Part shown: piece after piece, positions 26,369-37,006 of the stretch
How positions within the stretch are numbered: position 1 is the stretch's first letter
Layout of the letters: each line of letters begins with the position of its first letter
DNA from: Alicyclobacillus herbarius DSM 13609
GTDB taxonomy: Bacteria > Bacillota > Bacilli > Alicyclobacillales > Alicyclobacillaceae
Assembly (NCBI RefSeq): GCF_000430585.1
Contig: NZ_AUMH01000016.1
Coordinates: 1 to 64,000, forward strand
Reading direction: 5' to 3'
DNA length: 64,000 nucleotides
The notes under the pieces: generated by a model
The model's database searches: none
Seen by the model: the letters and a program-made list of their open reading frames with translations, nothing else
Told to the model about the DNA's origin: nothing
Position numbers and translations under genes: made by a program

Positions 26369-27502
26369 ATGTCCAGCTTGAAACGAACCGCACTTTACCC
26401 GCTCTACGCGCGTTCGGGTGCCAAGATGGTCGACTTTAGCGGATGGGAGATGCCTGTTCAGTTCGACAGCATCTTGCGCGAACACGAAGCGGTTCGAACG
26501 AGAGCCGGTCTGTTTGATGTATCGCACATGGGGGAGTTCGAGGTCATAGGCAGGGAAGCAGGTCTTTTTTTACAGTCGATGCTCACCAATGATGTCTCGA
26601 GGCTGGTCCCTGGCCGGGCCTTGTACTCGCCCATGGTCTATCCGAACGGGGGAACGGTGGATGACCTTTTGGTCTATTGCCTTAAGGAGAATCACTACCT
26701 CGTGGTCGTGAACGCAGCAAACATTCAAAAGGATTTCGACTGGTTGCATGCCTACACGGGGAAGTATCAAGTCTTTGTCCGTGACCGGTCCGACGAGTAC
26801 GCCCTCTTGGCTGTACAGGGCCCACGCTCGGAGTCGATTCTGCAGCCGCTTGTCGATAGGGAAGTGTCACTGGCCGCACTCCGTCCCTTCCGTTTTCAAT
26901 ACACGAGTGTGGCCGGCGTGCGGGTTCTGATTTCCTGTACCGGATATACCGGCGAAGACGGTTTTGAAATTTACGCTCCGGCCGAGCATGCTGGGGTGCT
27001 TTGGCAGCGCATCTTGGCGGACGGACAGGAACTGGGTCTCGTTCCGTGCGGCCTTGGGGCGCGGGACACCTTGCGGTTGGAGGCGGCGTTGCCGCTGTAC
27101 GGACACGAACTGACCGCAGATATCACCCCGCTTCAAGCCGGATTGGACCGATTTGTCAAGTTCGATAAAGGAGATTTTGTCGGTCGCGAAGCCCTGTGGC
27201 AAGAGCGGCAGCTGGGTGTGCCGCGCCGGCTTGTCGGACTTACTCTGTTGGAACGCGGCATTCCGCGTGCCCATCAACCTGTTGTCTCACTTGCGGGGAA
27301 ACGCGATGCCGACAATGACCGGCCAGAGGTCATCGGTATGACAACCTCAGGCACGATGTCCCCCACGCTGAAGCAAGGGATTGCCCTCGCTCTGGTCGAC
27401 ACCGGATACCTCTCGAGGGGTGGCGCGATGGGGGTAGACATCCGCGGCCGAGTGGCTCCTGCGAAAGTTGTAGAATTACCTTTTTATCGTCGGCAACGGT
27501 GA
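26369..27502 (+). CDS. gcvT: Glycine cleavage system T protein
   Basis: The aminomethyltransferase takes the aminomethyl group from lipoylated GcvH, releases ammonia and gives methylene-tetrahydrofolate. The 377-residue protein shows [36 protein letters not shown] and [12 protein letters not shown], with the C-terminal barrel ending near [17 protein letters not shown] 26369 follows GGGAGGGAG. It is the first gene after the glycine riboswitch; gcvPA follows after 76 bp. Confidence 0.95.
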   Translation: MSSLKRTALYPLYARSGAKMVDFSGWEMPVQFDSILREHEAVRTRAGLFDVSHMGEFEVIGREAGLFLQSMLTNDVSRLVPGRALYSPMVYPNGGTVDDLLVYCLKENHYLVVVNAANIQKDFDWLHAYTGKYQVFVRDRSDEYALLAVQGPRSESILQPLVDREVSLAALRPFRFQYTSVAGVRVLISCTGYTGEDGFEIYAPAEHAGVLWQRILADGQELGLVPCGLGARDTLRLEAALPLYGHELTADITPLQAGLDRFVKFDKGDFVGREALWQERQLGVPRRLVGLTLLERGIPRAHQPVVSLAGKRDADNDRPEVIGMTTSGTMSPTLKQGIALALVDTGYLSRGGAMGVDIRGRVAPAKVVELPFYRRQR

Positions 27503-27578
27503 AGAAGAAGTTCTCCGAAAGTCCCGGGCTATCGCCGGTCTATAGGGTCGCAAGCAATATGAGGTGGGAGGTTGACGC

Positions 27579-28931
27579 GTGACAAACTTTAGCTATCTGC
27601 CCCATACCGAACGAGATTGCCAAAAAATGATGGAAACGCTGGGGATAAAGGACGTCGCGGAGCTGTTTGCCGATATTCCGGAAACGGTTCGCTTGCAGCG
27701 GGACCTAAACCTTCCTAAAGCGATGTCCGAAATCGAATTGAATCGTCATATGCAGGGCTTGGCGGCGAAAAACCGACATGTGGAAGAATTGGTCAGCTTT
27801 CTCGGCGCCGGTGCTTACGAGCATTATCAGCCGAGTGTGATTGATGCGATTGTCAGCCGATCCGAATTTTATACGTCCTATACGCAATACCAACCGGAGG
27901 TCAGCCAGGGGATGCTCCAGGCCATCTTCGAGTACCAGACCCTGGTGGCGGAACTAACGGGGATGGATTTGGCCAACGCGTCCATGTATGATGGGCCGAC
28001 GGCGCTCGGGGAGGCTGGGATGGTCGCCTGTACCCAGACGCGCCGCAACCGCTTGTTGATTGGGACGACTGTCCATCCAGAATACTGCGAGGTCACGACC
28101 ACCTATGCAGGCGGTCAGTCCGTGGAGTTGGTCGAGATTCCGCATCGTGACGGCCGGATTGACCTCGACGCGCTAGCTCGGTTATGTGACCAGACGGTGG
28201 CCGGCGTGCTGGTGCAGTACCCGAATTTCTTCGGACAGCTGGAGGACCTGGCGCGGGTGGCTGAACTCGCCCACGAGGCGGGAGCCTTACTCGTGGTCAG
28301 CACCTATCCCATCGCTCTTGGCTTGTTGGAGCCGCCCGGGAACTTTGGCGCGGACATTGTGGTGGCGGAAGGCCAATCGCTGGGCAACCCGCTCAGCTTC
28401 GGTGGTCCGTATCTGGGCATCATGGCCGCCCGCAAGGATTTGATGCGCCGCTTGCCGGGGCGTATCGTCGGCGAAACCACGGATGCCCAGGGGCGTCGCG
28501 GCTACGTCCTGACCCTCCAGGCGCGCGAACAACACATCCGGCGTGAAAAAGCGTCGTCCAACATTTGCTCCAACCAAGCCCTGAACGCCCTGGCAGCCAC
28601 GGTGTTCCTGGCCTACATGGGGCCGCAGGGGATGCGCGAGCTGGCGCTGCAAAACTATCACAAGGCGCACTACCTGCAAGGGCGGCTGTGTGAGCTAGAC
28701 GGGATATCCCGTGTCTTTTCCGGGCCGTTCTTCAACGAATTTGTTGTACGCCTACCGAAATCTGCGGAAGTGGTGCAAAACCAACTTCTACAACAAGGGT
28801 ACCTGTTTGGACTTCACTTAGGGCGCTGGTATCCAGAGTTTCGAGATTGCGTCCTGGTCAACGTGACCGAGATGCGCACGCGCGAGGAAATGGACACGCT
28901 CGTACGGTTGGTGAAGGAGGCGCTCGTATGA
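27579..28931 (+). CDS. gcvPA: Glycine dehydrogenase (decarboxylating) subunit 1
   Basis: This is the N-terminal half of the split P protein, 450 residues, which with GcvPB decarboxylates glycine on PLP and passes the aminomethyl group to GcvH. The start carries [25 protein letters not shown]-like [11 protein letters not shown] and [17 protein letters not shown] are family hallmarks. GTG 27579 follows GGTGGGAGG. The stop overlaps the gcvPB start (ATGA), as expected for a 1:1 complex. No gcvH or lpd gene is in the window. Confidence 0.95.
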   Translation: MTNFSYLPHTERDCQKMMETLGIKDVAELFADIPETVRLQRDLNLPKAMSEIELNRHMQGLAAKNRHVEELVSFLGAGAYEHYQPSVIDAIVSRSEFYTSYTQYQPEVSQGMLQAIFEYQTLVAELTGMDLANASMYDGPTALGEAGMVACTQTRRNRLLIGTTVHPEYCEVTTTYAGGQSVELVEIPHRDGRIDLDALARLCDQTVAGVLVQYPNFFGQLEDLARVAELAHEAGALLVVSTYPIALGLLEPPGNFGADIVVAEGQSLGNPLSFGGPYLGIMAARKDLMRRLPGRIVGETTDAQGRRGYVLTLQAREQHIRREKASSNICSNQALNALAATVFLAYMGPQGMRELALQNYHKAHYLQGRLCELDGISRVFSGPFFNEFVVRLPKSAEVVQNQLLQQGYLFGLHLGRWYPEFRDCVLVNVTEMRTREEMDTLVRLVKEALV

Positions 28932-30394
28932 ATCCACTGCGTGAGCAAGAAGTGCCGTTGTTATTTGAACGGAGCCAACCCGGCCGCAGAGCCTACACGC
29001 TGCCAGACTTGGATGTGCCGGAGGCCGATGCCGCCGCAGACCTGGGGGCGTTTTTCCGCAAGTCGGATGCACGGCTACCCGAACTGGGGGAGTTGGACGT
29101 GGTCCGCCATTTCACGGCGTTGTCGACGCGGAATCACGGGGTCGACTCCGGGTTTTATCCGCTTGGGTCCTGCACGATGAAATACAATCCAAAGCGGAAT
29201 GAGAAAATGGCCCGCCTGCCCGGGTTTACCCATCTTCACCCCTACCAGCCGGAGGAAACGGTGCAGGGCGCGTTAGCATTGATGTATCGACTGCAGCACG
29301 ACCTAATGGAAATCACAGGCATGGATGCCGTCAGCCTGCAGCCAGCCGCTGGGGCGCAAGGGGAATGGACAGGGCTCTTGATGATTGCCGCTTATCATCG
29401 GGATCGCGGAGAAAAGCGGGATAAAGTCATTGTCCCGGACTCTTCCCACGGCACCAACCCGGCCAGTGTCACCATGGCGGGACTAAAGGCGATCACGATC
29501 CCGTCGGATGCCGAGGGAAACGTCGACCTCGCGGCTTTACGCGCGGCTGTCGGCCCCGATACCGCGGCTTTGATGTTGACCAACCCGAGCACCTTGGGCC
29601 TCTTTGAAACGCAAATCGAGGAGATTGCCCGCATCGTACACGAAGCGGGGGGGCTGCTGTATTACGATGGTGCCAATGCCAACGCGATTCTCGGGTTTAC
29701 GCGGCCTGGGGATATGGGCTTTGACGTCGTCCACCTCAATCTGCACAAGACGTTCTCCACACCACACGGTGGTGGGGGACCGGGAGCCGGGCCGGTCGGG
29801 GTCAAAAAATTCCTCGAGCCGTACTTGCCCAAACCCGTCATTGAACAGGATGCGAACGGGGAGTACCGATGGAACTGGGATCGGCCGTTTTCTATCGGCA
29901 AGGTCAAAGGGTTTTACGGCAACTTTGGCGTGCTCGTGCGGGCGTACGCCTACATTCGCACCATGGGCCCAGACGGGTTGAAGCGTGTCTCGGAATCGGC
30001 CGTGCTTTCCGCCAACTACCTAATGCGGCGTTTGCAGGAAGCCTACGAGATTCCATTTAAGCGGGTGTGTAAGCACGAATTTGTGATGTCCGGCGTACGT
30101 CAAAAAGAACGCGGTGTCAAGACCCTCGATATCGCGAAGCGAGTCTTGGATTTCGGCATGCACCCACCCACCGTGTACTTCCCGTTGATTGTCGACGAGT
30201 GCATGATGGTGGAACCGACCGACACGGAGAGCTTGGAAACCCTGGACCGATTCGCCGACATCCTGCTGCAGATTGCGAAAGAGGTAGAAAATGAGCCCGA
30301 AGTCGTCAAAGAGGCGCCGCACACGACCGTCGTTGGGCGCCTGGATGAGGTCAAAGCGGCAAGGAAGCCGGTACTCCGTTATCGGTTCGAATAG
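28928..30394 (+). CDS. gcvPB: Glycine dehydrogenase (decarboxylating) subunit 2
   Basis: The 488-residue C-terminal half of the split P protein binds PLP through the Lys in [16 protein letters not shown]. Other marks are [29 protein letters not shown] and [11 protein letters not shown] 28928 overlaps the gcvPA stop; GAAGGAGG lies just upstream. An earlier open frame at 28847 is inside gcvPA. sdaAA starts five bases after the stop. Confidence 0.95.
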   Translation: MNPLREQEVPLLFERSQPGRRAYTLPDLDVPEADAAADLGAFFRKSDARLPELGELDVVRHFTALSTRNHGVDSGFYPLGSCTMKYNPKRNEKMARLPGFTHLHPYQPEETVQGALALMYRLQHDLMEITGMDAVSLQPAAGAQGEWTGLLMIAAYHRDRGEKRDKVIVPDSSHGTNPASVTMAGLKAITIPSDAEGNVDLAALRAAVGPDTAALMLTNPSTLGLFETQIEEIARIVHEAGGLLYYDGANANAILGFTRPGDMGFDVVHLNLHKTFSTPHGGGGPGAGPVGVKKFLEPYLPKPVIEQDANGEYRWNWDRPFSIGKVKGFYGNFGVLVRAYAYIRTMGPDGLKRVSESAVLSANYLMRRLQEAYEIPFKRVCKHEFVMSGVRQKERGVKTLDIAKRVLDFGMHPPTVYFPLIVDECMMVEPTDTESLETLDRFADILLQIAKEVENEPEVVKEAPHTTVVGRLDEVKAARKPVLRYRFE

Positions 30395-30399
30395 GTGAG

Positions 30400-31371
30400 G
30401 TGGCTAAGGTGTCGTTTACACGTCTGGACGACCTCGTCAGACAGGCGGAAACCAGCAACACGTCGATTGCTCGCCTCATGATTGCTGTCGAATGCCGACA
30501 ATCCGGCCTTTCCGAGGCGCAAGTCATACAGCGTATGGCCGGGCAGTTTGACATAATGGAGCAGGCGGTGCGGCGGGGGATTGCAAAGCCCGTTCGTTCC
30601 CGCACCGGTCTCACGGGTGGGGATGCGTATCGTGTCCACCGCTATCTCACCCAAGCGAACACGTTTGTCGGTTCCGAGCCCTTGCGCGCGATGGCCTACG
30701 CGCTGGCGGTCTCGGAAGTGAATGCCGCCATGGGCCGCATCGTCGCCACGCCCACTGCCGGGGCCGCCGGGATATTGCCGGGAGTTCTCGTCAGTGCCCT
30801 GGATTCCGGACGTTATCACCGAGATGACCTGGTTTTTGCGCTCTTCACCGCAGCGGCGCTTGGTTTAGTTATCGCCAATTCGGCCTCCATCTCCGGAGCG
30901 GCTGGTGGCTGCCAAGCGGAGGTCGGATCGGCCACGGCCATGGCGGCCGGTGCCCTCGTGGAGCTCGCTGGCGGTACCCCCTCCATGGTCAGCCATGCCG
31001 CCGCCTTGGCGCTACAAAATTCCCTCGGCTTGGTGTGCGATCCGGTCGCCGGACTGGTCGAGGTGCCTTGCGTCGTTCGCAACGGCCTGCACGCCATCAC
31101 CGCTATGGCGGCCTCCGACATGGCTTTGGCCGGGGTTCAGAGTGTCATTCCACCCGATGAGGTGGTCGCAGCCATGCGGCAAATCGGCAATGACTTGCCG
31201 GTCTCCCTTCGCGAAACGGGTATCGGTGGACTGGCCGGGACGCCGACAGGCCGGTTGTTAAAGGCCAAGGTCTTCGGCGAGGAAGAACTGATTCCCGAAG
31301 GAACGCCACCTTGTCGAACCTCGGCGTCGATGCCTGCCGGACGCGCAGAAGAAGCGGGGGCGGAGCGATGA
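30400..31371 (+). CDS. sdaAA: L-serine dehydratase, iron-sulfur-dependent, alpha subunit
   Basis: With SdaAB this converts L-serine to pyruvate and ammonia on a [4Fe-4S] cluster. The 323-residue protein has TGLTGGDAYRVHRY, the ATPTAGAAGILPGVL segment, and Cys residues in GAAGGCQAEVG, VCDPVAGLVEVPCVVRN that ligate the cluster. GTG 30400 is five bases after gcvPB; GTG 30409 is an alternative. The alpha gene precedes beta, the reverse of the usual order. The C-terminal about 25 residues are low-complexity and overlap the beta start. Confidence 0.92.
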   Translation: MAKVSFTRLDDLVRQAETSNTSIARLMIAVECRQSGLSEAQVIQRMAGQFDIMEQAVRRGIAKPVRSRTGLTGGDAYRVHRYLTQANTFVGSEPLRAMAYALAVSEVNAAMGRIVATPTAGAAGILPGVLVSALDSGRYHRDDLVFALFTAAALGLVIANSASISGAAGGCQAEVGSATAMAAGALVELAGGTPSMVSHAAALALQNSLGLVCDPVAGLVEVPCVVRNGLHAITAMAASDMALAGVQSVIPPDEVVAAMRQIGNDLPVSLRETGIGGLAGTPTGRLLKAKVFGEEELIPEGTPPCRTSASMPAGRAEEAGAER

Positions 31372-32036
31372 AATATAACAGCGCATTTGAAATCATTGGG
31401 CCTGTGATGGTTGGTCCCTCCAGCTCTCACACTGCGGGTGCCGTTCGCATTGGCCGCTTGGCCAGGGCCGTCTTGGCAGAGCAGCCGACCCACGTCCGGT
31501 TTGAACTGATGGGTTCCTTTCTGGCCACGTACCGCGGGCACGGCACCGATGTCGCGCTTTTAGCCGGGGTATTGGGGATGTCCACTGATGACGCCCAGGT
31601 TCCAAATGCCTTGGAAGTGGCCAAGGAGTCCGGCCTGGTTTACGAATTTGCCGCGGCCAATCTCGGGCATTATCACCCGAACACGGTCCGCATCACGTTA
31701 TCGGGGAAGTCAAAGACCATCTGCATGGTGGCCAGTTCCCTCGGCGGGGGGAAGGTCGAAGTGCAGGAGCTTGATGGGCTGCCGGTCAAGTTCACAGGTG
31801 AACGTTCGACGTTTATCCTGTATCATGTGGATGAACAAGGCTTTCTCGCGCGCATGTCGCGGTGGTTGGATGAGCGGGGCATCAACATCGCGCGGCTCAG
31901 CCTGGAGCGCTGGCAAAAGGGCGGTGACGCGATTACCGTCTGTGAGGTGGACACGCCGGTTTGCGCCCGCTTGACGCGTGACCTTTTCGCCGCGATTCCC
32001 ACGTTGCGCGACATCTGTATCATTGACGAGCTCTGA
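31368..32036 (+). CDS. sdaAB: L-serine dehydratase, iron-sulfur-dependent, beta subunit
   Basis: The 222-residue subunit begins FEIIGPVMVGPSSSHTAGAVRIG, the classical serine-dehydratase beta start, and has a C-terminal ACT domain (about 150-222, TFILYHVDEQGFLARM), which may sense the amino acid. ATG 31368 overlaps the alpha stop (ATGA), implying coupled synthesis. glyA follows after 50 bp. Together with GlyA it gives a glycine-to-serine-to-pyruvate route. Confidence 0.92.
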   Translation: MKYNSAFEIIGPVMVGPSSSHTAGAVRIGRLARAVLAEQPTHVRFELMGSFLATYRGHGTDVALLAGVLGMSTDDAQVPNALEVAKESGLVYEFAAANLGHYHPNTVRITLSGKSKTICMVASSLGGGKVEVQELDGLPVKFTGERSTFILYHVDEQGFLARMSRWLDERGINIARLSLERWQKGGDAITVCEVDTPVCARLTRDLFAAIPTLRDICIIDEL

Positions 32037-32086
32037 CTGAAGCTTAGGCCATGGCAAGCAGAGCCCGACCACGAGGAGGAAGGAAA

Positions 32087-33334
32087 GTGACGTTTTTAAA
32101 CCAGGTCGATCCGGACGTCGCCAAGGCGATGCAGGCAGAATTGGAGCGGCAGCGCGCCAAAATTGAGCTGATTGCTTCGGAAAACTTCGTCAGTCGGGCT
32201 GTCCTTGAAGCGATGGGAACCGTACTCACCAATAAATATGCAGAAGGTTATCCCGGGCGCCGGTATTACGGTGGATGCGAACACGTCGACGTGGTCGAGC
32301 AGATTGCCATTGACAGAGCGAAACAGTTGTTTGGGGCAGAGCACGCCAACGTGCAGCCTCATTCGGGTGCTCAGGCCAATACAGCCGTCTATTTTGCCGT
32401 GCTCAACCCTGGAGACACGGTCTTAGGTATGAACCTGGCGCATGGGGGCCACTTGACCCACGGGAGCCCGGTCAACTTTTCGGGAAAAACATACCGATTT
32501 GTCGCTTACGGCGTCGATGCGAACACGCAGCAAATCGACTACGACGAAGTGGAGCGTTTGGCGGTGGAACACCGTCCGAAGTTGTTGGTGGCCGGGGCCA
32601 GCGCTTATCCGCGGGTGATTGATTTTGCGCGTCTGCGGGAAATCGCGGACAAGGTCGGGGCGCTGCTCATGGTCGATATGGCGCACATTGCGGGATTGGT
32701 CGCAACTGGTCATCACCCCTCACCGGTGCCGTATGCGGACTTCGTAACCACGACCACACACAAAACCCTGCGTGGTCCGCGCGGCGGCATGATCTTGTGC
32801 AAAGCCGAACATCAGAAGGCCATTGACAAAGCGGTCTTCCCGGGCATACAAGGCGGCCCCTTGATGCACATCATCGCAGCGAAGGCGGTGGCCTTCGGAG
32901 AGGCGCTGCGTCCTGAGTTTCGCCAGTATTCCCAAGCCATCATCGATAACGCGCGCGCCTTGGCAGACGCATTGATGGAACGGGGATTTACGTTGGTGTC
33001 CGGGGGAACGGACAATCACCTCATGCTGGTCGACTTGCGGAACTTGGGCATCACGGGGAAAGAAGCGGAACGTCGATTGGATGAGGTCGGCGTGACCGTG
33101 AACAAGAACGCCATCCCGTTCGATCCGGAAAAACCCAACACCACGAGTGGTATTCGGTTGGGAACCCCCGCTGTGACTACTCGCGGCATGGGTGTACCGG
33201 CGATGGGGGAGATTGCGGATATCCTGTCCTTGACGTTAAAGGACGGGAGCGAGCCAGCTTTAATCGAGGCGCGGCGAAAGGTCAGCGCACTGTGCGAGCG
33301 CTTCCCACTGTATGACGGACTTGTGTATGCGTGA
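32087..33334 (+). CDS. glyA: Serine hydroxymethyltransferase
   Basis: GlyA interconverts serine and glycine with tetrahydrofolate. GTG 32087 follows GAGGAGGAAGG and gives 415 residues, the usual length. Visible are [53 protein letters not shown] and the PLP-Lys motif [15 protein letters not shown]. It is the last gene of the riboswitch operon, adjoining the glycine cleavage and serine dehydratase genes, and is followed by a strong terminator. Confidence 0.96.
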   Translation: MTFLNQVDPDVAKAMQAELERQRAKIELIASENFVSRAVLEAMGTVLTNKYAEGYPGRRYYGGCEHVDVVEQIAIDRAKQLFGAEHANVQPHSGAQANTAVYFAVLNPGDTVLGMNLAHGGHLTHGSPVNFSGKTYRFVAYGVDANTQQIDYDEVERLAVEHRPKLLVAGASAYPRVIDFARLREIADKVGALLMVDMAHIAGLVATGHHPSPVPYADFVTTTTHKTLRGPRGGMILCKAEHQKAIDKAVFPGIQGGPLMHIIAAKAVAFGEALRPEFRQYSQAIIDNARALADALMERGFTLVSGGTDNHLMLVDLRNLGITGKEAERRLDEVGVTVNKNAIPFDPEKPNTTSGIRLGTPAVTTRGMGVPAMGEIADILSLTLKDGSEPALIEARRKVSALCERFPLYDGLVYA

Positions 33335-33370
33335 ATGAAATGCGACGGCTAAAAACGGAAGAAGATGATG

Positions 33371-33397
33371 AAGGAGGGGACAAGCCCCTCCTTTTTT
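33371..33397 (+). terminator. Terminator of the glycine/serine operon
   Basis: GGAGGGG-ACAAG-CCCCTCC is followed by six T residues. Confidence 0.92.
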
Positions 33398-33481
33398 CGA
33401 TTCATTTTGCGATGGCCCTACATCGATTGTGTTTCATACTCTTCGGATTTGCTGCTGCGCCGCGGCGTCGTTCGTTTACGG

Positions 33482-35122
33482 TTACGCTTGCGGAGCGGAG
33501 GCGGCCAAGAGCTTGCGGATGGCCCTATCCAGTAAGTCAAAGGTGACCGCCCAGGCACTTTCCACATGGAGTCTTTCTGAGATTTGGTGGGCGTCGCGTC
33601 CTAGAGGCCCGAGGTTGAGCACTGGGATATCCATTTGCGCCAACTCCTGCAATGGAAAACTGTAGTCGCGATTCCACGTCGGCATGCTGTCCACGATGGC
33701 TTTAACCGCGGGAATCGGTTGCTGAAGGCCTGCATAGCTGAGGTCGGAGATGCCGTTAAAGTAATGTTTACGAACGAGATTCACCTGGTGCTGGGTGCAC
33801 GCGTACTGGGCAAGGTCTTCAACCACGTTTTCCAGGCATGGGTGGTCGGAAGAGCACACGGCCGGATAATACGGGGGCGCGAAAAACAAAACATACATCG
33901 GCCCCAGCCATGGACACAAGTCCACGAGCGCCTCCGCGCAGAGGGCGCTTTTGAGGCGAGCGTCCGCGCTCTCGGGTGTCTGCTCCAGACACCTCTGTAC
34001 TGCGCTTTCGACGGCTGCTTGACCGTTTTGAGAAACGGCGTAGCGCCAGAGTTCCCGATACGTCATCACCTGTACCTTGAACCCACGCGACGCCCAATCG
34101 GAATGCATGCCAGAATCCGAATACCGCTGCCTGTAAAGCGATTCGACGCGTGTCGCGGCTCGTTGCATGACGGATAAGAGGGCACTTTCCACCTCTGCTC
34201 CGGTACGGCGAAGCAGAAAAAGGTTGGCAAAGACAACCGCTCGGTGCGGGACCTTGACCGAATATTGGCGCTTTAAATCGGTTTGCCAAAGGATCGTCGG
34301 CGGAGGTGTCACCTCGCCCCTATCTGATTCACTAAGTTGGTTGTTCAGTTCAAGTTCCATCGTCAGCACCGACGCCAACATCGTCGCGTTCATTCCCGCA
34401 AATGGTTCGCCTACATGCGTTTCTTTTCCGCAACACAAGAAACCGGGCAGCACTTTTCCCATGGAGCCGGTGTATAACACGTGGTCTTGCTTACCGATGG
34501 GGGAAGAAAATACAGGTTCCGAGTTGAGCATGCATGTGTAGCGGATACCCAGCTGGGCTTGAAGGTGCCCCAGAACCGGGATCATCGCTCGCATCCCTGC
34601 CGAGTTCGCCTCTTCATCTGGTACGGTCACCAAGAGCACGTTGCCTTCAAACTGTCCGAAAGTTGCCCGTTCGACGAGGGCGAGGTGAAGCGCCAAACCG
34701 CACTTCATATCCATGCTGCCGCGACCGCCCAACCAGCCCCCGTGCGTGACCTCATTCCATATGGCAACCGGGATACTATCCTCCTTGGCCAGGACTCGGG
34801 TCATTTGTTCCATATCAAACGCACAGCCTTGCCATGGGCCAAACTCGTCTACCGGTACGACGTCAAAGTGGCTTAAGAGGATAACGGTTTCCGGCCGACC
34901 CGAGGGAGAACGGACAAACGCGCTCACGGCATGCCTTCCATCGCCTGTGGGCCAAGTCCGCAAGTGGGAGGGATGTTCTTGGAAGTAGGAAACTTCAGCG
35001 AGTAATGAATGAATATATAATGCCATGTCTTCTTCGGCTGGCGATCCCGTAATGCTTGGAATGCGAACGAGATCTGCCAATAGATTTTGCCAGCCTTGGC
35101 GGTCCTGCCAACGCGCCATCAT
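33482..35122 (-). CDS. M20-family peptidase, RocB-like
   Basis: The 546-residue metal-dependent hydrolase resembles RocB, linked to arginine use in Bacillus, whose reaction is unsettled. The M20 metal site is seen as LLSHFDVVPVD, GRGSMDMKCGLALHL and VTVPDEEANSAGM; the longer C-terminal part (YVLFFAPPYYPAV) is typical of RocB rather than ArgE/DapE. ATG 35122 in AACATGATG follows GGGGTGG; the earlier open frame reaches into the divergent promoter of the transporter. Divergence from an amino-acid ABC transporter suggests amino-acid or peptide catabolism. Confidence 0.8.
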   Translation of the reverse strand: MMARWQDRQGWQNLLADLVRIPSITGSPAEEDMALYIHSLLAEVSYFQEHPSHLRTWPTGDGRHAVSAFVRSPSGRPETVILLSHFDVVPVDEFGPWQGCAFDMEQMTRVLAKEDSIPVAIWNEVTHGGWLGGRGSMDMKCGLALHLALVERATFGQFEGNVLLVTVPDEEANSAGMRAMIPVLGHLQAQLGIRYTCMLNSEPVFSSPIGKQDHVLYTGSMGKVLPGFLCCGKETHVGEPFAGMNATMLASVLTMELELNNQLSESDRGEVTPPPTILWQTDLKRQYSVKVPHRAVVFANLFLLRRTGAEVESALLSVMQRAATRVESLYRQRYSDSGMHSDWASRGFKVQVMTYRELWRYAVSQNGQAAVESAVQRCLEQTPESADARLKSALCAEALVDLCPWLGPMYVLFFAPPYYPAVCSSDHPCLENVVEDLAQYACTQHQVNLVRKHYFNGISDLSYAGLQQPIPAVKAIVDSMPTWNRDYSFPLQELAQMDIPVLNLGPLGRDAHQISERLHVESAWAVTFDLLDRAIRKLLAASAPQA

Positions 35123-35222
35123 GTTCCACCCCGATGTGCGAAGATGAAAGGTTATCAATCCGTGTCTTTGCCAAGATACCACGGATTGGGCCGGTAGGAA
35201 ACAGGCAGTGATTGCATAATTA

Positions 35223-35251
35223 TTGACGAATGTGCATGGAGTAACTATAAT
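35223..35251 (+). promoter_or_regulatory. Sigma-A promoter of the amino-acid transporter
   Basis: TTGACG (35223-35228) and TATAAT (35246-35251) are separated by 17 bases, a near-consensus vegetative promoter reading toward the binding-protein gene. Confidence 0.8.
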
Positions 35252-35388
35252 GCCCATTGTGGCATGACCAAACTCGTTTGTTGGTTTTGCAGGGGAATGG
35301 ATATCCATGTCGAAAACGTCCGTATTATGCGCTTCTTATGCACTTTGTTTCTCGGGTTCCGTCAAGACATCTAGAGAGGGGATTAAAT

Positions 35389-36210
35389 GTGAAAAAAACA
35401 GGCGCGTTTGGCGCTGCGTTGGCACTGGCTTTGGTATTGGCAGGCTGCGGGACACAGAATCAAAACAACTCGTCCACGACGAGCGGCAAAGGTCAAGGAG
35501 AACAGTCCATCGTGATCGCCAGCAATGCGACGTATCCGCCGTTTGAATACGCGGAGAACGGGAAGATTGTCGGCTTTGATATCGATATGATTAAGGAGAT
35601 TGCCCAGGCGGAGCACTTGAAGGTCCAGATTAAGTCGGTCTCCTTCGACGGCATCATTCCTGCACTGCAGGCTGGCTCTGTCGATGCCGCAGTCGCTGGG
35701 ATGACGATTAAGAAGGACCGCTTGCAGAACGTGAATTTTTCGAATGCCTATTATCGATCCGGCGTCTCCATTTTGACGAAAAAGAATTCGCCGATTCACA
35801 GCCTGCAAGATTTGAAAGGCCACGTCGTAGCAACGGAAACGGGTACGTCTTCGGTCGATGTGCTGAAAAAGGCAGGGATTACGAACATCAAGCAGTTCTC
35901 GGTGACCCAGGACGCTTACAACGCGTTGGAAAGTGGTGGCGCGGATGCGGTGGTGTTTGATAACCCCTCCAACGTCTTGTTTGCCAAGTCCCATAACGAT
36001 GTTCACATTGTCGGTGGTTTGTTGACGGGTGAGTACTATGGAATTGCCGTCACCAAGAAGAACCCGGAATTGCTAAAGGAGCTCAATGACGGACTCAAGA
36101 AGATTCAACAGAACGGCGAATACGAAAAGTTGTTTGACAAGTACTTTAACGGCGATAAGCGAGGCATGATTAAGGGTGTTGTGAACCCAAACTCGGTCGC
36201 GGTGAATTAA
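35389..36210 (+). CDS. Polar amino-acid ABC transporter, substrate-binding lipoprotein
   Basis: The 273-residue family-3 solute-binding protein is exported and lipid-anchored: signal VKKTGAFGAALALALVLAGC has lipobox LAGC. The mature part has NATYPPFEYAENGKIVGFDID, GSVDAAVAGMTIKKDR and ADAVVFDNPS, characteristic of glutamine/polar amino-acid binding proteins. GTG 35389 follows GAGAGGGG; the open frame upstream to 35257 is leader. A terminator-like hairpin separates it from the permease gene, likely giving excess binding protein. Exact amino acid unknown. Confidence 0.9.
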   Translation: MKKTGAFGAALALALVLAGCGTQNQNNSSTTSGKGQGEQSIVIASNATYPPFEYAENGKIVGFDIDMIKEIAQAEHLKVQIKSVSFDGIIPALQAGSVDAAVAGMTIKKDRLQNVNFSNAYYRSGVSILTKKNSPIHSLQDLKGHVVATETGTSSVDVLKKAGITNIKQFSVTQDAYNALESGGADAVVFDNPSNVLFAKSHNDVHIVGGLLTGEYYGIAVTKKNPELLKELNDGLKKIQQNGEYEKLFDKYFNGDKRGMIKGVVNPNSVAVN

Positions 36211-36263
36211 ATCTCTTTCTTATATACGTATTATATACGTATTTCCGTAAAAGGTTACGCGGC

Positions 36264-36302
36264 AACGGGCGCAGCCGGGACGCTCTGGCTACGCCCGTTT
36301 TT
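36264..36302 (+). terminator. Intercistronic hairpin between binding protein and permease
   Basis: AACGGGCG-AGCC pairs with GGCT-CGCCCGTT and ends in TTTTT. A partial terminator here would lower expression of the membrane and ATPase subunits relative to the binding protein. Confidence 0.8.
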
Positions 36303-36328
36303 CCAGGGAAAGGAGCTTGGCTGCACGC

Positions 36329-37006
36329 ATGAATTCTTGGCATACGGCCATTCTGCAACTCCCCTTATTGTTACACGGGTTGTTGCGCACGGTGGAGTAC
36401 TCGCTTGTCGCAGGAGTGGCCTCACTCATTCTTGGCTTGATTGCGGCCTTATTGAAACTATCACGATTTTCCATCCTGCGCGGGATTAGCACCGTATATG
36501 TCGAAGTGTTTCGCGGTACGCCGCTTTTGGTTCAGATTGTTTATATCGTATTTGCATTACCATCCATCATGCCGCTCAACCAATGGTTTGGCCAGAATTT
36601 CTATCCCATTATCGGCGTATCGGCAGCTCTGGCGTTAAATGAAGGGGCGTATGTGACGGAAATTGTCCGTGCCGGAATCCTGGGCGTTGACCGTGGTCAA
36701 CGGGAGGCGGCAGAGAGCATTGGTATGACCGGCTATCAGACTATGCGTTACATTATTTTACCGCAGGCGTTCAAACGCATGATTCCCCCACTCGTGAATC
36801 AGTTTGCACAGACCATCAAGGACACCTCATTGGTCGCTCCGGTTGGGGTGGTCGACCTAATGTATCAAGGACAAATTACTGTAGCCCAGACGTATGCGGC
36901 GTTCTCGATTTACACATTGGTCGCGGCCCTTTATTTCATCGTCATTTTCGCGGTCAGCCGCTTCGCAAACTACTTGGAGAGGAGGCTGCAGATTGATCAG
37001 CGTTGA
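36329..37006 (+). CDS. Polar amino-acid ABC transporter, permease
   Basis: The 225-residue HisM/GlnP-type permease has about five membrane helices and the EAA loop [23 protein letters not shown] that contacts the ATPase. [12 protein letters not shown] is the family's second signature. ATG 36329 is used; TTG 36317 lies too close to AGGAG. It overlaps the ATPase gene by 14 bp. Confidence 0.92.
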   Translation: MNSWHTAILQLPLLLHGLLRTVEYSLVAGVASLILGLIAALLKLSRFSILRGISTVYVEVFRGTPLLVQIVYIVFALPSIMPLNQWFGQNFYPIIGVSAALALNEGAYVTEIVRAGILGVDRGQREAAESIGMTGYQTMRYIILPQAFKRMIPPLVNQFAQTIKDTSLVAPVGVVDLMYQGQITVAQTYAAFSIYTLVAALYFIVIFAVSRFANYLERRLQIDQR

